Source: Zipacnadum sp036504235
GTDB taxonomy: Bacteria; Armatimonadota; Zipacnadia; Zipacnadales; Zipacnadaceae
Direction of reading: 5' to 3'
NCBI GenBank assembly: GCA_036504235.1
Contig: DASXVN010000010.1
Coordinates: 1-40,368, forward strand
DNA: 40,368 nucleotides
Part shown: piece after piece, positions 14,749-21,786 of the stretch
Layout of the letters: each line of letters starts with the position of its first letter
How positions within the stretch are numbered: position 1 is the stretch's first letter
Translations under genes and position numbers: made by a program
The notes under the pieces: generated by a model
Database searches by the model: none
The model's input: the letters and a program-made list of their open reading frames with translations, nothing else
Told to the model about the DNA's origin: nothing

Positions 14749-15746
14749 GCGGGGTGCGCCTCCTGGCGGTACAGGCACCAGGGCTCCTCGGCGAGGTAGT
14801 CGCCGCCGGAGTAGTAATAGGCGCGGGCGCGGCAGCCGCCGCAGACGTCTTGGCAGTCGCACGCGCCGCAGCGACCACCGAGCGCGCCGGTCCGCAGGTC
14901 GGCGAAGACGGGGCTAGTGGCCCAGATCTGGGAGAAGGGCGTCTCGCGGACGTTGCCGACGGGGAGCGGCAGGTACGGGCAGGGCTGCACGTCGCCGTTC
15001 GGCACGATCACGCAGTAGGAAGTGCCGGCCAGGCAGCCCTTGGTAAAGCGCAGGTCCAGGCCGCGGCGGCGGGCGAGGCGCATGAACTGGGGGGCGCAGG
15101 TGGGCTTTAGCTCAATCGGCGCCTGCTGCTGCTTGTCGGCGAGACGGCTGAGCAGGCGCTCGTAATCGGCGGCGCGGAGCGACTCGGCCTCCAGGTGCTC
15201 GCCGCGGCCAGTGGGGACCAGGAAGAAGATATGGTGCGCCGCCGCGCCCAATTGCACCGCCATATCGGTGAGGTCGGTGATGACCTCCTGGTTGCGGTCG
15301 GTGACGGTGGTGTGCATCTGGAAGGGCAGACCCGCCTCTCGGCAGCGGGCCATCGCGGCGACGGTCTGCTCCCAGGCGCCGGACATGCCGCGCCACTGAT
15401 CGTGCTGCGCGGGGTCGGTGTGGTCGAGGCTGATGCCCACGCGGGCGGCTCCGGCGGTCTGCAACTCGCGGACCAGTTCGGCGGTCAGGAGCGTACCGTT
15501 GGTGCCCAGGACGGGGCGGAGGCCCTGCTCGCGGGTGGCGGCGACCAGTTCCAGGAGGTCCTCGCGCAGCAGCGGCTCGCCACCGCTGAGCACCAGCAGG
15601 CGGAAACCGGCGCGGGCGATCTCGGCGATAAGCTGCTTGCCTTCCTCGGTGCTGAGTTCACGCGGATCGGCTTCCGGCCCCGCTGAGCGGTAACAGTGGG
15701 CGCAGAACTGGTTGCAGCGGCGGGTGGTGTTCCAGGAAATCAGCAT
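14745..15746 (-). CDS. ahbD: Radical SAM heme b synthase (Fe-coproporphyrin decarboxylase), AhbD
   Basis: The 333-residue radical SAM protein has the SAM-cluster motif C11-x3-C15-x2-C18 (RRCNQFCAHCY), the GGEPLL motif, and a C-terminal auxiliary-cluster region with C293, C296, C302, C305 and C324, including CGGCRARAYYYSGGDYLAEE. That ending is characteristic of AhbD, which decarboxylates two propionates of Fe-coproporphyrin III to vinyls and so makes heme b. I prefer AhbD over the related NirJ because the rest of the Ahb set is present and no heme d1 genes are seen. Start: the ATG giving MLISWNTTRRC has GGAG about 9 bases upstream and overlaps the hemB stop; a GTG seven codons earlier is possible. 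The enzyme is probably oxygen-sensitive and cytoplasmic. Confidence 0.88.
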   Translation of the reverse strand: MLISWNTTRRCNQFCAHCYRSAGPEADPRELSTEEGKQLIAEIARAGFRLLVLSGGEPLLREDLLELVAATREQGLRPVLGTNGTLLTAELVRELQTAGAARVGISLDHTDPAQHDQWRGMSGAWEQTVAAMARCREAGLPFQMHTTVTDRNQEVITDLTDMAVQLGAAAHHIFFLVPTGRGEHLEAESLRAADYERLLSRLADKQQQAPIELKPTCAPQFMRLARRRGLDLRFTKGCLAGTSYCVIVPNGDVQPCPYLPLPVGNVRETPFSQIWATSPVFADLRTGALGGRCGACDCQDVCGGCRARAYYYSGGDYLAEEPWCLYRQEAHPA

Positions 15747-16726
15747 GGGGGCGACTCCGCCAGCCACCCTAGCGCGTCGGGGGCGTGGTAGGTGATGATT
15801 ATGTCGGCTCCGGCGCGGCGCAGGGAAGTGAGTATCTCCAGCACCACGCGGCGCTCGTCGAGCCAGCCCCGGGCGGCCGCAGCCTTGACCATCGCGTACT
15901 CGCCGCTCACGTTGTAGGCGGCCAGGGGCAGGTCGCTGGTCTCGGCCAGGTCGCGCAGGATGTCGAGATAGGCCAGCGCGGGCTTGACCATGAGGATATC
16001 CGCGCCCTCGGCGGTGTCCTCGGCGGCCTCGCGGCGGGCCTCCCGGCGATTGGCGGGGTCCATCTGGTAGCCGCGCCGGTCGCCGCTCTGGGGGGCGCAG
16101 TCGGCGGCCTCACGGAAGGGACCGTAGAAGGCGGAGGCATACTTGGCGGTGTAGGACATGAGGCCCACTTGCGCGTGACCGGCGGCGTCCAGGGCGCTGC
16201 GGAGCGCGGCGACGCGCCCGTCCATCATGTCGGAGGGGGCGACCAGGTCGGCGCCCGCCGCGGCGTGGGAGACCGCGACGCGGGCCAGCAGCGGCAGGGT
16301 GGCGTCGTTGTCTACCTCCCCGCGGCTGTCCAGCAGGCCGCAGTGGCCGTGGCTGGTGTACTCGCAGAGGCAGACGTCGGTGAGCACCAGCAGGTCCGGC
16401 GCGGCGCGCTTGAGGGACCGGATCGCCTGCGGCACCACGCCGGTCTCGGCCCAGGCCTCCGAGCCGGACTCGTCCTTGCTCTCCGGCAGGCCGAAGAGCA
16501 GGACGCCGGGGAGCCCCAGATCGGCGAGGCGGCGGCCCTCCGCGGCGGCCTGGTCGGGCGAGAGGTGGAAGCAGCCGGGCAGGGAGGGGATCTCCCGGCG
16601 CACGTTGCTGCCGGGCATCACGAAGAGCGGGTAAATCAGGTCGGCGGCGCTCAGGCGCGTCTCGCGGACCAGACGGCGCAGGTTTTCGGTGCGGCGCAGA
16701 CGGCGGGGGCGGGTGGTCGGGAACAC
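15740..16726 (-). CDS. hemB: Delta-aminolevulinic acid dehydratase (porphobilinogen synthase), zinc type
   Basis: It joins two ALA molecules into porphobilinogen. The 328-residue protein shows the Schiff-base lysines K195 (SYTAKYASAFYGPFR) and K248 (ADILMVKPALAYLD), and the cysteine-rich zinc site C119-x-C121-x7-C129 in TDVCLCEYTSHGHCG, so it is the Zn-dependent class. The start is inferred to be GTG (VFPTTRPRRLRR read with initiator Met) because AGAGG lies 7 bases upstream and the length then matches the family; the frame stays open far upstream but only as a shadow of the dehydrogenase gene. It follows the precorrin-2 dehydrogenase stop by 11 bases and its stop overlaps the ahbD start. Confidence 0.95.
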   Translation of the reverse strand: MFPTTRPRRLRRTENLRRLVRETRLSAADLIYPLFVMPGSNVRREIPSLPGCFHLSPDQAAAEGRRLADLGLPGVLLFGLPESKDESGSEAWAETGVVPQAIRSLKRAAPDLLVLTDVCLCEYTSHGHCGLLDSRGEVDNDATLPLLARVAVSHAAAGADLVAPSDMMDGRVAALRSALDAAGHAQVGLMSYTAKYASAFYGPFREAADCAPQSGDRRGYQMDPANRREARREAAEDTAEGADILMVKPALAYLDILRDLAETSDLPLAAYNVSGEYAMVKAAAARGWLDERRVVLEILTSLRRAGADIIITYHAPDALGWLAESPPC

Positions 16727-16737
16727 GGGCGCACCTC

Positions 16738-17379
16738 TCACTCCGGCGGTAATCCCAACTGGCGGCGGGCCTCGGCGCGGGCCGCGGCGGTCTCGCCCTG
16801 GACCAGCAGCTCCAGGACCGGCGAGTCCAGCACGCGCTCCCAGGCGGCGGCGCGCTCCGGCGGGGTGGGCAGCGTCGTTTTGACTTCCTCGCGCAGGTCG
16901 TCCAGCAACTCCGCCAGGCGACCGTACTCCTCGCCGATCACGGTCTCCAGGCGCTCGCGCAGGCGACGGGCGAGCAGCGGACTGGCGCCGCCGGTGGCGA
17001 CGGCGAGGGTCACCGGGCCGCGGCTGACCACGGCCGGGACATAGAAGGAGCACAGTTCTGGCTGATCGGCGACGTTGAGCAGGAACCCGCGGCGCGCGGC
17101 CTCCGCGGCCAGCCAGGCGTTGACGGCCGCGTTGTCGGTGGCGGCGAAGATCAGGAAGACGCCCTCCAGGTCCTCCGCCGTGACGGGCCGCCGGGCCAGG
17201 TCAATCGCGCCTTGGGCGGCCAGTTGCTCGAGCCGGGGCGTTACGCGGGGCGAACGAACCCGCACCTGCGCGCCCGCGTCCAAGATGCCAATGACCTTGC
17301 GCTCGGCCACGGGGCCGCCGCCGGCCACGAGACAAGTGCGGCCCGCCAGGACCAGGGATATCAGGTAGGGCTGTTTCAT
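16738..17379 (-). CDS. Precorrin-2 dehydrogenase, possibly also sirohydrochlorin ferrochelatase (Met8/SirC type)
   Basis: The 213-residue protein matches the N-terminal module of CysG and yeast Met8. It has an NAD-binding Rossmann fold with LVAGGGPVAERKVIGILDAG (about 18-37), ATDNAAVNAWL, and NVADQPELCSFYVPAVVSRG containing D105, the equivalent of the aspartate needed for dehydrogenation and chelation in Met8/CysG. ATGGASPLLARRLRERLE follows. It oxidises precorrin-2 to sirohydrochlorin. Because no CbiX/SirB chelatase is seen here and siroheme is needed by the neighbouring AhbAB, it may insert iron as well; this is inference. It is the first gene of the minus-strand operon and is divergent from hemA. 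Confidence 0.9.
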   Translation of the reverse strand: MKQPYLISLVLAGRTCLVAGGGPVAERKVIGILDAGAQVRVRSPRVTPRLEQLAAQGAIDLARRPVTAEDLEGVFLIFAATDNAAVNAWLAAEAARRGFLLNVADQPELCSFYVPAVVSRGPVTLAVATGGASPLLARRLRERLETVIGEEYGRLAELLDDLREEVKTTLPTPPERAAAWERVLDSPVLELLVQGETAAARAEARRQLGLPPE

Positions 17380-17502
17380 CGTAGGGTAACGCGGCCCCCG
17401 TGGCGAACTGACTGGTAGACGACGGTTGATTGCTCCGGTTCTCTAGCTTATCGCCTCGGCCGACGTGCGTCAAGCGACGCCCCGTCTCGGAAGGAATCAT
17501 AG
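17380..17502. promoter_or_regulatory. Divergent promoter region of the two tetrapyrrole operons
   Basis: These 123 bases separate the two divergent operons and must hold both promoters. On the plus strand TTGATT (17426-17431) and TATCGC (17449-17454) are 17 bp apart, a weak sigma-70 candidate for hemA. AAGGAA precedes the hemA ATG. I see no convincing operator, riboswitch or minus-strand promoter. A shared control point for the whole pathway would have to lie here. Confidence 0.45.
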
Positions 17503-18765
17503 ATGAAGTTGGCAGCGGTAGGACTCAGTCACAGGACGGCAGACCTCGCGATTCGCGAGCGCGTCGCCCTGCCCCGCGCCGAGGGGGCCGGGCGGTTGGC
17601 GGAGATGCTGGAGGAGCGGGGGCTGGGCGAGGCCCTGCTCTTGTCCACCTGCAACCGGGCGGAACTGTACGTGGCGAGTGAGAATGGCGCGCCTCTGCCG
17701 AGCCTGCGGGAGGTCTTCGCGGACCTGCACGACTGCGCCCTGGAGCAGATCGGCGACAGTTTATATGTGCTGGAGGAAGAAGCGGCGGTGGAGCACCTGT
17801 TTCTGGTGGCCGCCGGGGCCGACTCCATGGTCCTGGGCGAGACGGAGATCATGGGGCAGATTCGCCAGGCGCTGGAGATGGCGCGCGGGGCCGGGACGGC
17901 CGGGCCGCTGCTGGGGCGGCTGGGCGAGCGGGCGCTGGCGGTGGGCAAGCGGGCGCGGACCGAGACCGGTATTGACCGGGGCTGCCTGTCGGTGGCCTCC
18001 GTGGCGGTGGAGTTGGCCCTGGAAGTCTTCCCCGATCTAGCGGCGGCGCGGGTGCTGCTGCTGGGCGCAGGCGATACCGCGGAGCTGGTGGTGCGCCGCC
18101 TCCAGGGGCAGGGCGTGTCGGAGCTGGTGGTGAGCAGCCGCACGCAGGGGCGAGCGGCGGAGCTGACCTCGCGCCTGGGCGGCCGAGCGGTGGCCTTCAA
18201 CCAGTTTCTGGGGGAGTTGCTGCAGGCGGATTTGGTGATTTCCTCGACCAGCGCGCCTCATACCCTGATCACGGCCGAGGACATGCGCCGGGCGGTGGAG
18301 ACGGAGGCGCGGTCGCGGTTCCTGATCGATCTGGCGGTTCCGCGCGATATTGACCCCGACGTGAAGGGCCTCCCCGGCGTGCATCTGTACGACCTTGACG
18401 ACCTGCGGGAGGTGGCCGGAGGCCGTGAGCAGGAGCGGCGCGCCGAGCTGCCCCGGGTGGCGGCGCTGGCCGAGCAGGAGGCCGGCGAGTTCCTGCGCTG
18501 GGCGCGGTCGCGGGCGCGGCTGCCGGAGGTCCTGGCGCTGCGGGAGCAGGCCGAAACGGTGCGCGCGCAGGAGGTGCAGCGGCTCCTGGCGGAGTCGCCG
18601 GAACTGTCGCGGCGCGAGCAGAAGGCGCTGCACCTGATGAGCAAACGCCTGGTGCGGCGGCTGCTGAGCGGGCCGCTGGCACAGAGGCAGGCCGGAGCGG
18701 CGGGAGAACTGGACGAGGAGGCGATGCGGCTCGCGCTGCGCGCCGCCGAGGGGGAGGACGAGTAG
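17503..18765 (+). CDS. hemA: Glutamyl-tRNA reductase
   Basis: It reduces glutamyl-tRNA(Glu) with NADPH to glutamate-1-semialdehyde, the committed step of the C5 pathway. The 420-residue protein has the N-terminal VGLSHRTADLAIRERVA, the catalytic C50 in LLSTCNRAELY, GADSMVLGETEIMGQIRQAL, a Rossmann region (RVLLLGAGDTAELVVRRL), FLIDLAVPRDIDPDV and the C-terminal dimerisation helices. AAGGAA lies just upstream of the ATG. It is followed after two bases by the cobA-hemD fusion. Feedback by heme is known for some HemA proteins but cannot be read here. Confidence 0.97.
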   Translation: MKLAAVGLSHRTADLAIRERVALPRAEGAGRLAEMLEERGLGEALLLSTCNRAELYVASENGAPLPSLREVFADLHDCALEQIGDSLYVLEEEAAVEHLFLVAAGADSMVLGETEIMGQIRQALEMARGAGTAGPLLGRLGERALAVGKRARTETGIDRGCLSVASVAVELALEVFPDLAAARVLLLGAGDTAELVVRRLQGQGVSELVVSSRTQGRAAELTSRLGGRAVAFNQFLGELLQADLVISSTSAPHTLITAEDMRRAVETEARSRFLIDLAVPRDIDPDVKGLPGVHLYDLDDLREVAGGREQERRAELPRVAALAEQEAGEFLRWARSRARLPEVLALREQAETVRAQEVQRLLAESPELSRREQKALHLMSKRLVRRLLSGPLAQRQAGAAGELDEEAMRLALRAAEGEDE

Positions 18766-18767
18766 CT

Positions 18768-20330
18768 ATGACGGAAGCGACCGGCGCGGCTCCCGGAATT
18801 GTCTATCTGGTCGGCGCCGGTCCCGGCGATCCGGGGCTGATCACCGTCCACGGGCTCGTCTGTCTGCGCGAGGCCGAGGTGGTCGTCTACGACCGCCTGG
18901 TCAGTGAGGAACTGCTGGCGGAGGCCGCGCCGGGGGCGGAGCTGATCTACTGCGGTAAGCAGCCCGCTCACCACGAACTGGCGCAGGAGGAAATCAACCA
19001 CCTGCTGGTCACGAAAGCCCAGGAAGGCCGGAGCGTCTGCCGGCTCAAGGGCGGCGATCCCTTTGTTTTTGGCCGGGGCGGGGAGGAACTGTTGGCCCTG
19101 GTCGCGGCGGGGGTGCCCTTTGAGGTCGTGCCGGGAGTGACCTCCGCGGTGGCGGCGCCCGCGTACGCGGGGATTCCGGTGACGCACCGGGGCGTGGCGG
19201 CGAGCGTGGCGATTGTGACGGGCCACGAAGACCCCGACAAGGGAGCGCCGCAGGTGAACTGGGCCCATCTGGCCACGAGTGTGGATACGCTGGTCATTCT
19301 CATGGGCAGGGGCCATCTGACCGAGATCGTGGACCGGCTGATCGCCGGCGGCCGCGACGCCCTGACGCCCGCGGCGGCGGTGTCCTGGGGCACCTGTCCC
19401 CAGCAGCAGACGGTGGAATCCACCCTGTACGAACTGCCGGCGGCGGTGGCGAGCGCCGGGTTGACCAATCCGGCGGTAGTGGTGATCGGCGAAGTGGTGG
19501 CCCTGCGGGAGCGGCTGGCGTGGTTTGACACGCGCCCGCTGTCCGGTCGGCGGGTGCTGGTGACGCGCACGCGGGAGCAGGCCAGCGACCTGAGCCGGCT
19601 GCTGCGGCGGGCGGGGGCGATTCCGGTGGAGATGCCGGTAATCGCGCTGGCGCCGCCGGAGTCGTGGGGCGGGTTTGACGCGGCGCTGGCAGAGATTAGC
19701 GCCTACGATTGGCTGGTCTTCACCAGCGTCAACGGGGTGCGCTGCACCCGGCAGCGGCTGGAGGAACTGGGGCAGGATGTGCGGGCGCTGGCCGGGCCGT
19801 GGATTGCCGCGATGGGCGCGGCGACGGCGGCGGAAGTCGAGCGCGCGGGCCTGCGCGTGGCGCTGCAGCCGGAGGAGTACCGCGCCGAGGCGCTGGCGGA
19901 GGCCCTGCGCGAGCAGGGGCTGGCCGGGACCCGGCTGCTGGTGCTGCGGGCCAGCGAGGGGCGCGAGGTGCTGGTGGAGGCGGCCCGGGAAGCCGGGGCG
20001 GAAGTCACGGTGGCGCCGGTGTACTGCACGGTGCCGCGAGCGGAACTGGAGCCGGCGGTACGCGAGCAACTGCTACGGGGCGAGTTGGACGCGATCACTT
20101 TCGCCAGCTCCTCCAGCGTGCGCGCGTTTGTGGCGGCGGCGGGAGGGGCGTTCGCCGCCCAGAGCTTGCTGGCGGGGGTGACCGTAGCCTGCCTGGGGCC
20201 GATCACTGCTGAAACGGCGCGGGAGCACGGCCTGACGGTGGCGGTCATGCCTCATGAGTATACTATTGAGCGGCTGGTGCAGGCGCTGGCGGACCATTTC
20301 GCGGCGTCCGCCGGCCAGCGGGAGGAGTAA
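18768..20330 (+). CDS. cobA-hemD: Fused uroporphyrinogen-III C-methyltransferase / uroporphyrinogen-III synthase
   Basis: The 520-residue protein carries two enzymes. Residues 1-250 are the SAM-dependent methyltransferase CobA: VYLVGAGPGDPGLITVHGL, VVVYDRLVSEELL, CRLKGGDPFVFGRGGEE, VVPGVTSAVAAPAYAGIPVT, and LMGRGHLTEIV. Residues from about 258 are uroporphyrinogen-III synthase HemD: GRRVLVTRTREQASDLSRLL, DWLVFTSVNGVRC, ITFASSSSVRAFV, and VACLGPITAETAREHGL. HemD cyclises hydroxymethylbilane and CobA then methylates the product to precorrin-2, so the fusion commits it toward siroheme. It starts two bases after hemA, preceded by a GGGGGAGGA site, and its stop lies inside the leader of ahbC. Such fusions are known in several phyla. 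Confidence 0.96.
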   Translation: MTEATGAAPGIVYLVGAGPGDPGLITVHGLVCLREAEVVVYDRLVSEELLAEAAPGAELIYCGKQPAHHELAQEEINHLLVTKAQEGRSVCRLKGGDPFVFGRGGEELLALVAAGVPFEVVPGVTSAVAAPAYAGIPVTHRGVAASVAIVTGHEDPDKGAPQVNWAHLATSVDTLVILMGRGHLTEIVDRLIAGGRDALTPAAAVSWGTCPQQQTVESTLYELPAAVASAGLTNPAVVVIGEVVALRERLAWFDTRPLSGRRVLVTRTREQASDLSRLLRRAGAIPVEMPVIALAPPESWGGFDAALAEISAYDWLVFTSVNGVRCTRQRLEELGQDVRALAGPWIAAMGAATAAEVERAGLRVALQPEEYRAEALAEALREQGLAGTRLLVLRASEGREVLVEAAREAGAEVTVAPVYCTVPRAELEPAVREQLLRGELDAITFASSSSVRAFVAAAGGAFAAQSLLAGVTVACLGPITAETAREHGLTVAVMPHEYTIERLVQALADHFAASAGQREE

Positions 20331-20334
20331 GGTT

Positions 20335-21507
20335 TTGATCGGATGCACGAAGCTTTTGTGTGGCACGGCCACGGTGTCGGAGGCGATGCGGGAGGGTACG
20401 GTGCCCCCGCATTTGCTGCAATTCTCGACTGACTTGCGCCCCGTGGTGGTCTGGAACACCACCAACCGCTGCAATCTCTCCTGCCGGCACTGCTACCTCA
20501 ACGCCGAGGACCGGTCCTATGCGGAGGAGCTGACCACCGCGGAGGCGCGGGCGATGCTGGCGGACCTGGCCGAGATGCGGTGCCCGGTGGTGCTGTTCTC
20601 CGGCGGCGAGCCGCTGCTGCGGGAGGATCTCTACGAGCTGGCGAAGTTTGCCCTGGAAGGCGGGCTGCGGCCGGTGCTGTCCACTAACGGGACGCTGATC
20701 ACACCGGAAGTGGCGGCGCGGCTGGCCGAGGTGGGCATGCAGTACGTGGGCGTTAGCCTGGACGGCCTGGAGGAGACCCACGACTCCTTCCGAGGTCGTC
20801 CGGGGGCCTTCCAAGCGGCGCTGACCGGCCTGCGGAACGCGGCGGAGGCGGGGCTGAAGACCGGCGTGCGCTTTACGGTGATGGGCGACAATGTGCAGGA
20901 CTTGCCGAGGGTCATTGACCTGGTGGCGGAGGCGGGGATTCCGCGGTTCTGCATGTACCACCTGGTCTACTCGGGCCGGGGCGCGGAGTTGGCGGCCCAC
21001 GACACCGATCTGGCCACCAAGCGCGCGACGATGGACATGCTCCTGGCCAAGACGCAGGAGCTGCACGACGCGGGGCGGGCGCTGGAGATTCTGACGGTGG
21101 ACAACCCCGCCGACGGGCGCTATCTGCGCGCCTCCGTGGCGGAGCGGCAGCCGGAGCGGCTGGCGGAGGTGGACCGGCTGCTGGAGCTGGCCGGCGGCTG
21201 CTCGGCGGGGACCAAGCTGGCGAATGTGGACTCCTACGGCCACGTGCACGCCTGCCAGTTCTGGGGCCACGTGAGCCTGGGGAACGTGAAAGAGCGGCCG
21301 CTGAGCGACATCTGGCGCGCCGCGGACGGTGGGCTGCTGGCGGAGCTACGCTACAAGCAGGAGCACCTGCAGGGGCGCTGCGCGAGCTGCGTAGCGGTGG
21401 CCTCCTGCGGCGGCTGCCGGGTCCGCGCCGAGGCGATCACCGGCGACCGGTGGGCCGCGGACCCCGCGTGCTACCTGAGCGAGGCGGAGATAGTGGGTGG
21501 TGGGTAG
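20335..21507 (+). CDS. ahbC: Radical SAM 12,18-didecarboxysiroheme deacetylase, AhbC
   Basis: The 390-residue protein begins IGCTKLLCGTATVSEAMREG and PPHLLQFSTDLRPVVVWNTT, the AhbC-specific N-terminus. The SAM cluster is C46-x3-C50-x2-C53 (NRCNLSCRHCY), followed by FSGGEPLLREDLYELA, VGVSLDGLEETHDSFRG and RFCMYHLVYSGRG. The C-terminal auxiliary-cluster cysteines are C349, C352, C358, C361 and C379. It removes the two acetate side chains of didecarboxysiroheme to give Fe-coproporphyrin III for AhbD. The start is inferred to be TTG: GGAGGAG sits 7 bases upstream, and homologues start exactly at this point. Any upstream ATG would lie inside hemD. The gap to the cobA-hemD stop is 4 bases. Confidence 0.9.
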   Translation: MIGCTKLLCGTATVSEAMREGTVPPHLLQFSTDLRPVVVWNTTNRCNLSCRHCYLNAEDRSYAEELTTAEARAMLADLAEMRCPVVLFSGGEPLLREDLYELAKFALEGGLRPVLSTNGTLITPEVAARLAEVGMQYVGVSLDGLEETHDSFRGRPGAFQAALTGLRNAAEAGLKTGVRFTVMGDNVQDLPRVIDLVAEAGIPRFCMYHLVYSGRGAELAAHDTDLATKRATMDMLLAKTQELHDAGRALEILTVDNPADGRYLRASVAERQPERLAEVDRLLELAGGCSAGTKLANVDSYGHVHACQFWGHVSLGNVKERPLSDIWRAADGGLLAELRYKQEHLQGRCASCVAVASCGGCRVRAEAITGDRWAADPACYLSEAEIVGGG

Positions 21508-21533
21508 TCGGTGGTCTAGGGTGGGTGTATCTG

Positions 21534-21562
21534 CCGGTGGCACCGGCGTCTCGCCGGTGTGC
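21534..21562. repeat. 29-bp palindromic repeat, copy 2
   Basis: Identical over 29 bases to 5041-5069, with the same CACCGGCG/CGCCGGTG stem. It lies in the ahbC-phosphoketolase spacer, 26 bases after the ahbC stop. Confidence 0.8.
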
Positions 21563-21587
21563 TGTTCGCTGCCAACGGCGGACCCCT

Positions 21588-21727
21588 CCTGGGGGTATGC
21601 ACGCATACCCCACGCCCTCTCCTAAATAGGGGAGGGTGGGGAAAAGGCAAAAGCAACGGCGAACGGCCGGGCGGAGCAAGCTCCGCCCCTACGGGAGGGT
21701 TCGCGGCAAGGCCCCGCCCTACAAACG
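21588..21727. repeat. Cluster of degenerate hairpin repeats ahead of phosphoketolase
   Basis: The spacer holds GGGTATGC/GCATACCC, CCCTCTCC near 21612 facing GGGGAGGG, GGGCGGAGC (21669-21677) with GCTCCGCCC (21680-21688) ending CCTAC, and a further CCCCGCCCTAC end. Read on the minus strand, the last two are single GTAGGGGCGGA and GTAGGGCGGGG units. An open frame runs through them into the phosphoketolase gene but is not a real extension. Confidence 0.65.
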
Positions 21728-21786
21728 GCGAGGGCGCCGTTGTCCGATCATGCCGGACGCGTTCCACAAACTGGGAGGACACAACC

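Noticed and set aside
13802..15746. Heme d1 (nir) biosynthesis cluster
   Set aside because: AhbA/B/D-like proteins resemble NirDLGH and NirJ, but nirF, nirN, nirE-specific partners and nirS are absent, while AhbC and the AhbD-type C-terminus are present.
16727..17053. Extended HemB N-terminus
   Set aside because: The extension is an arginine- and proline-rich shadow of the precorrin-2 dehydrogenase gene; a GTG with AGAGG fits the family length.
21559..21786. N-terminal extension of phosphoketolase by 76 residues
   Set aside because: The extra codons are repeat DNA; the internal ATG at 21787 has a good ribosome site and gives the normal family start and length.
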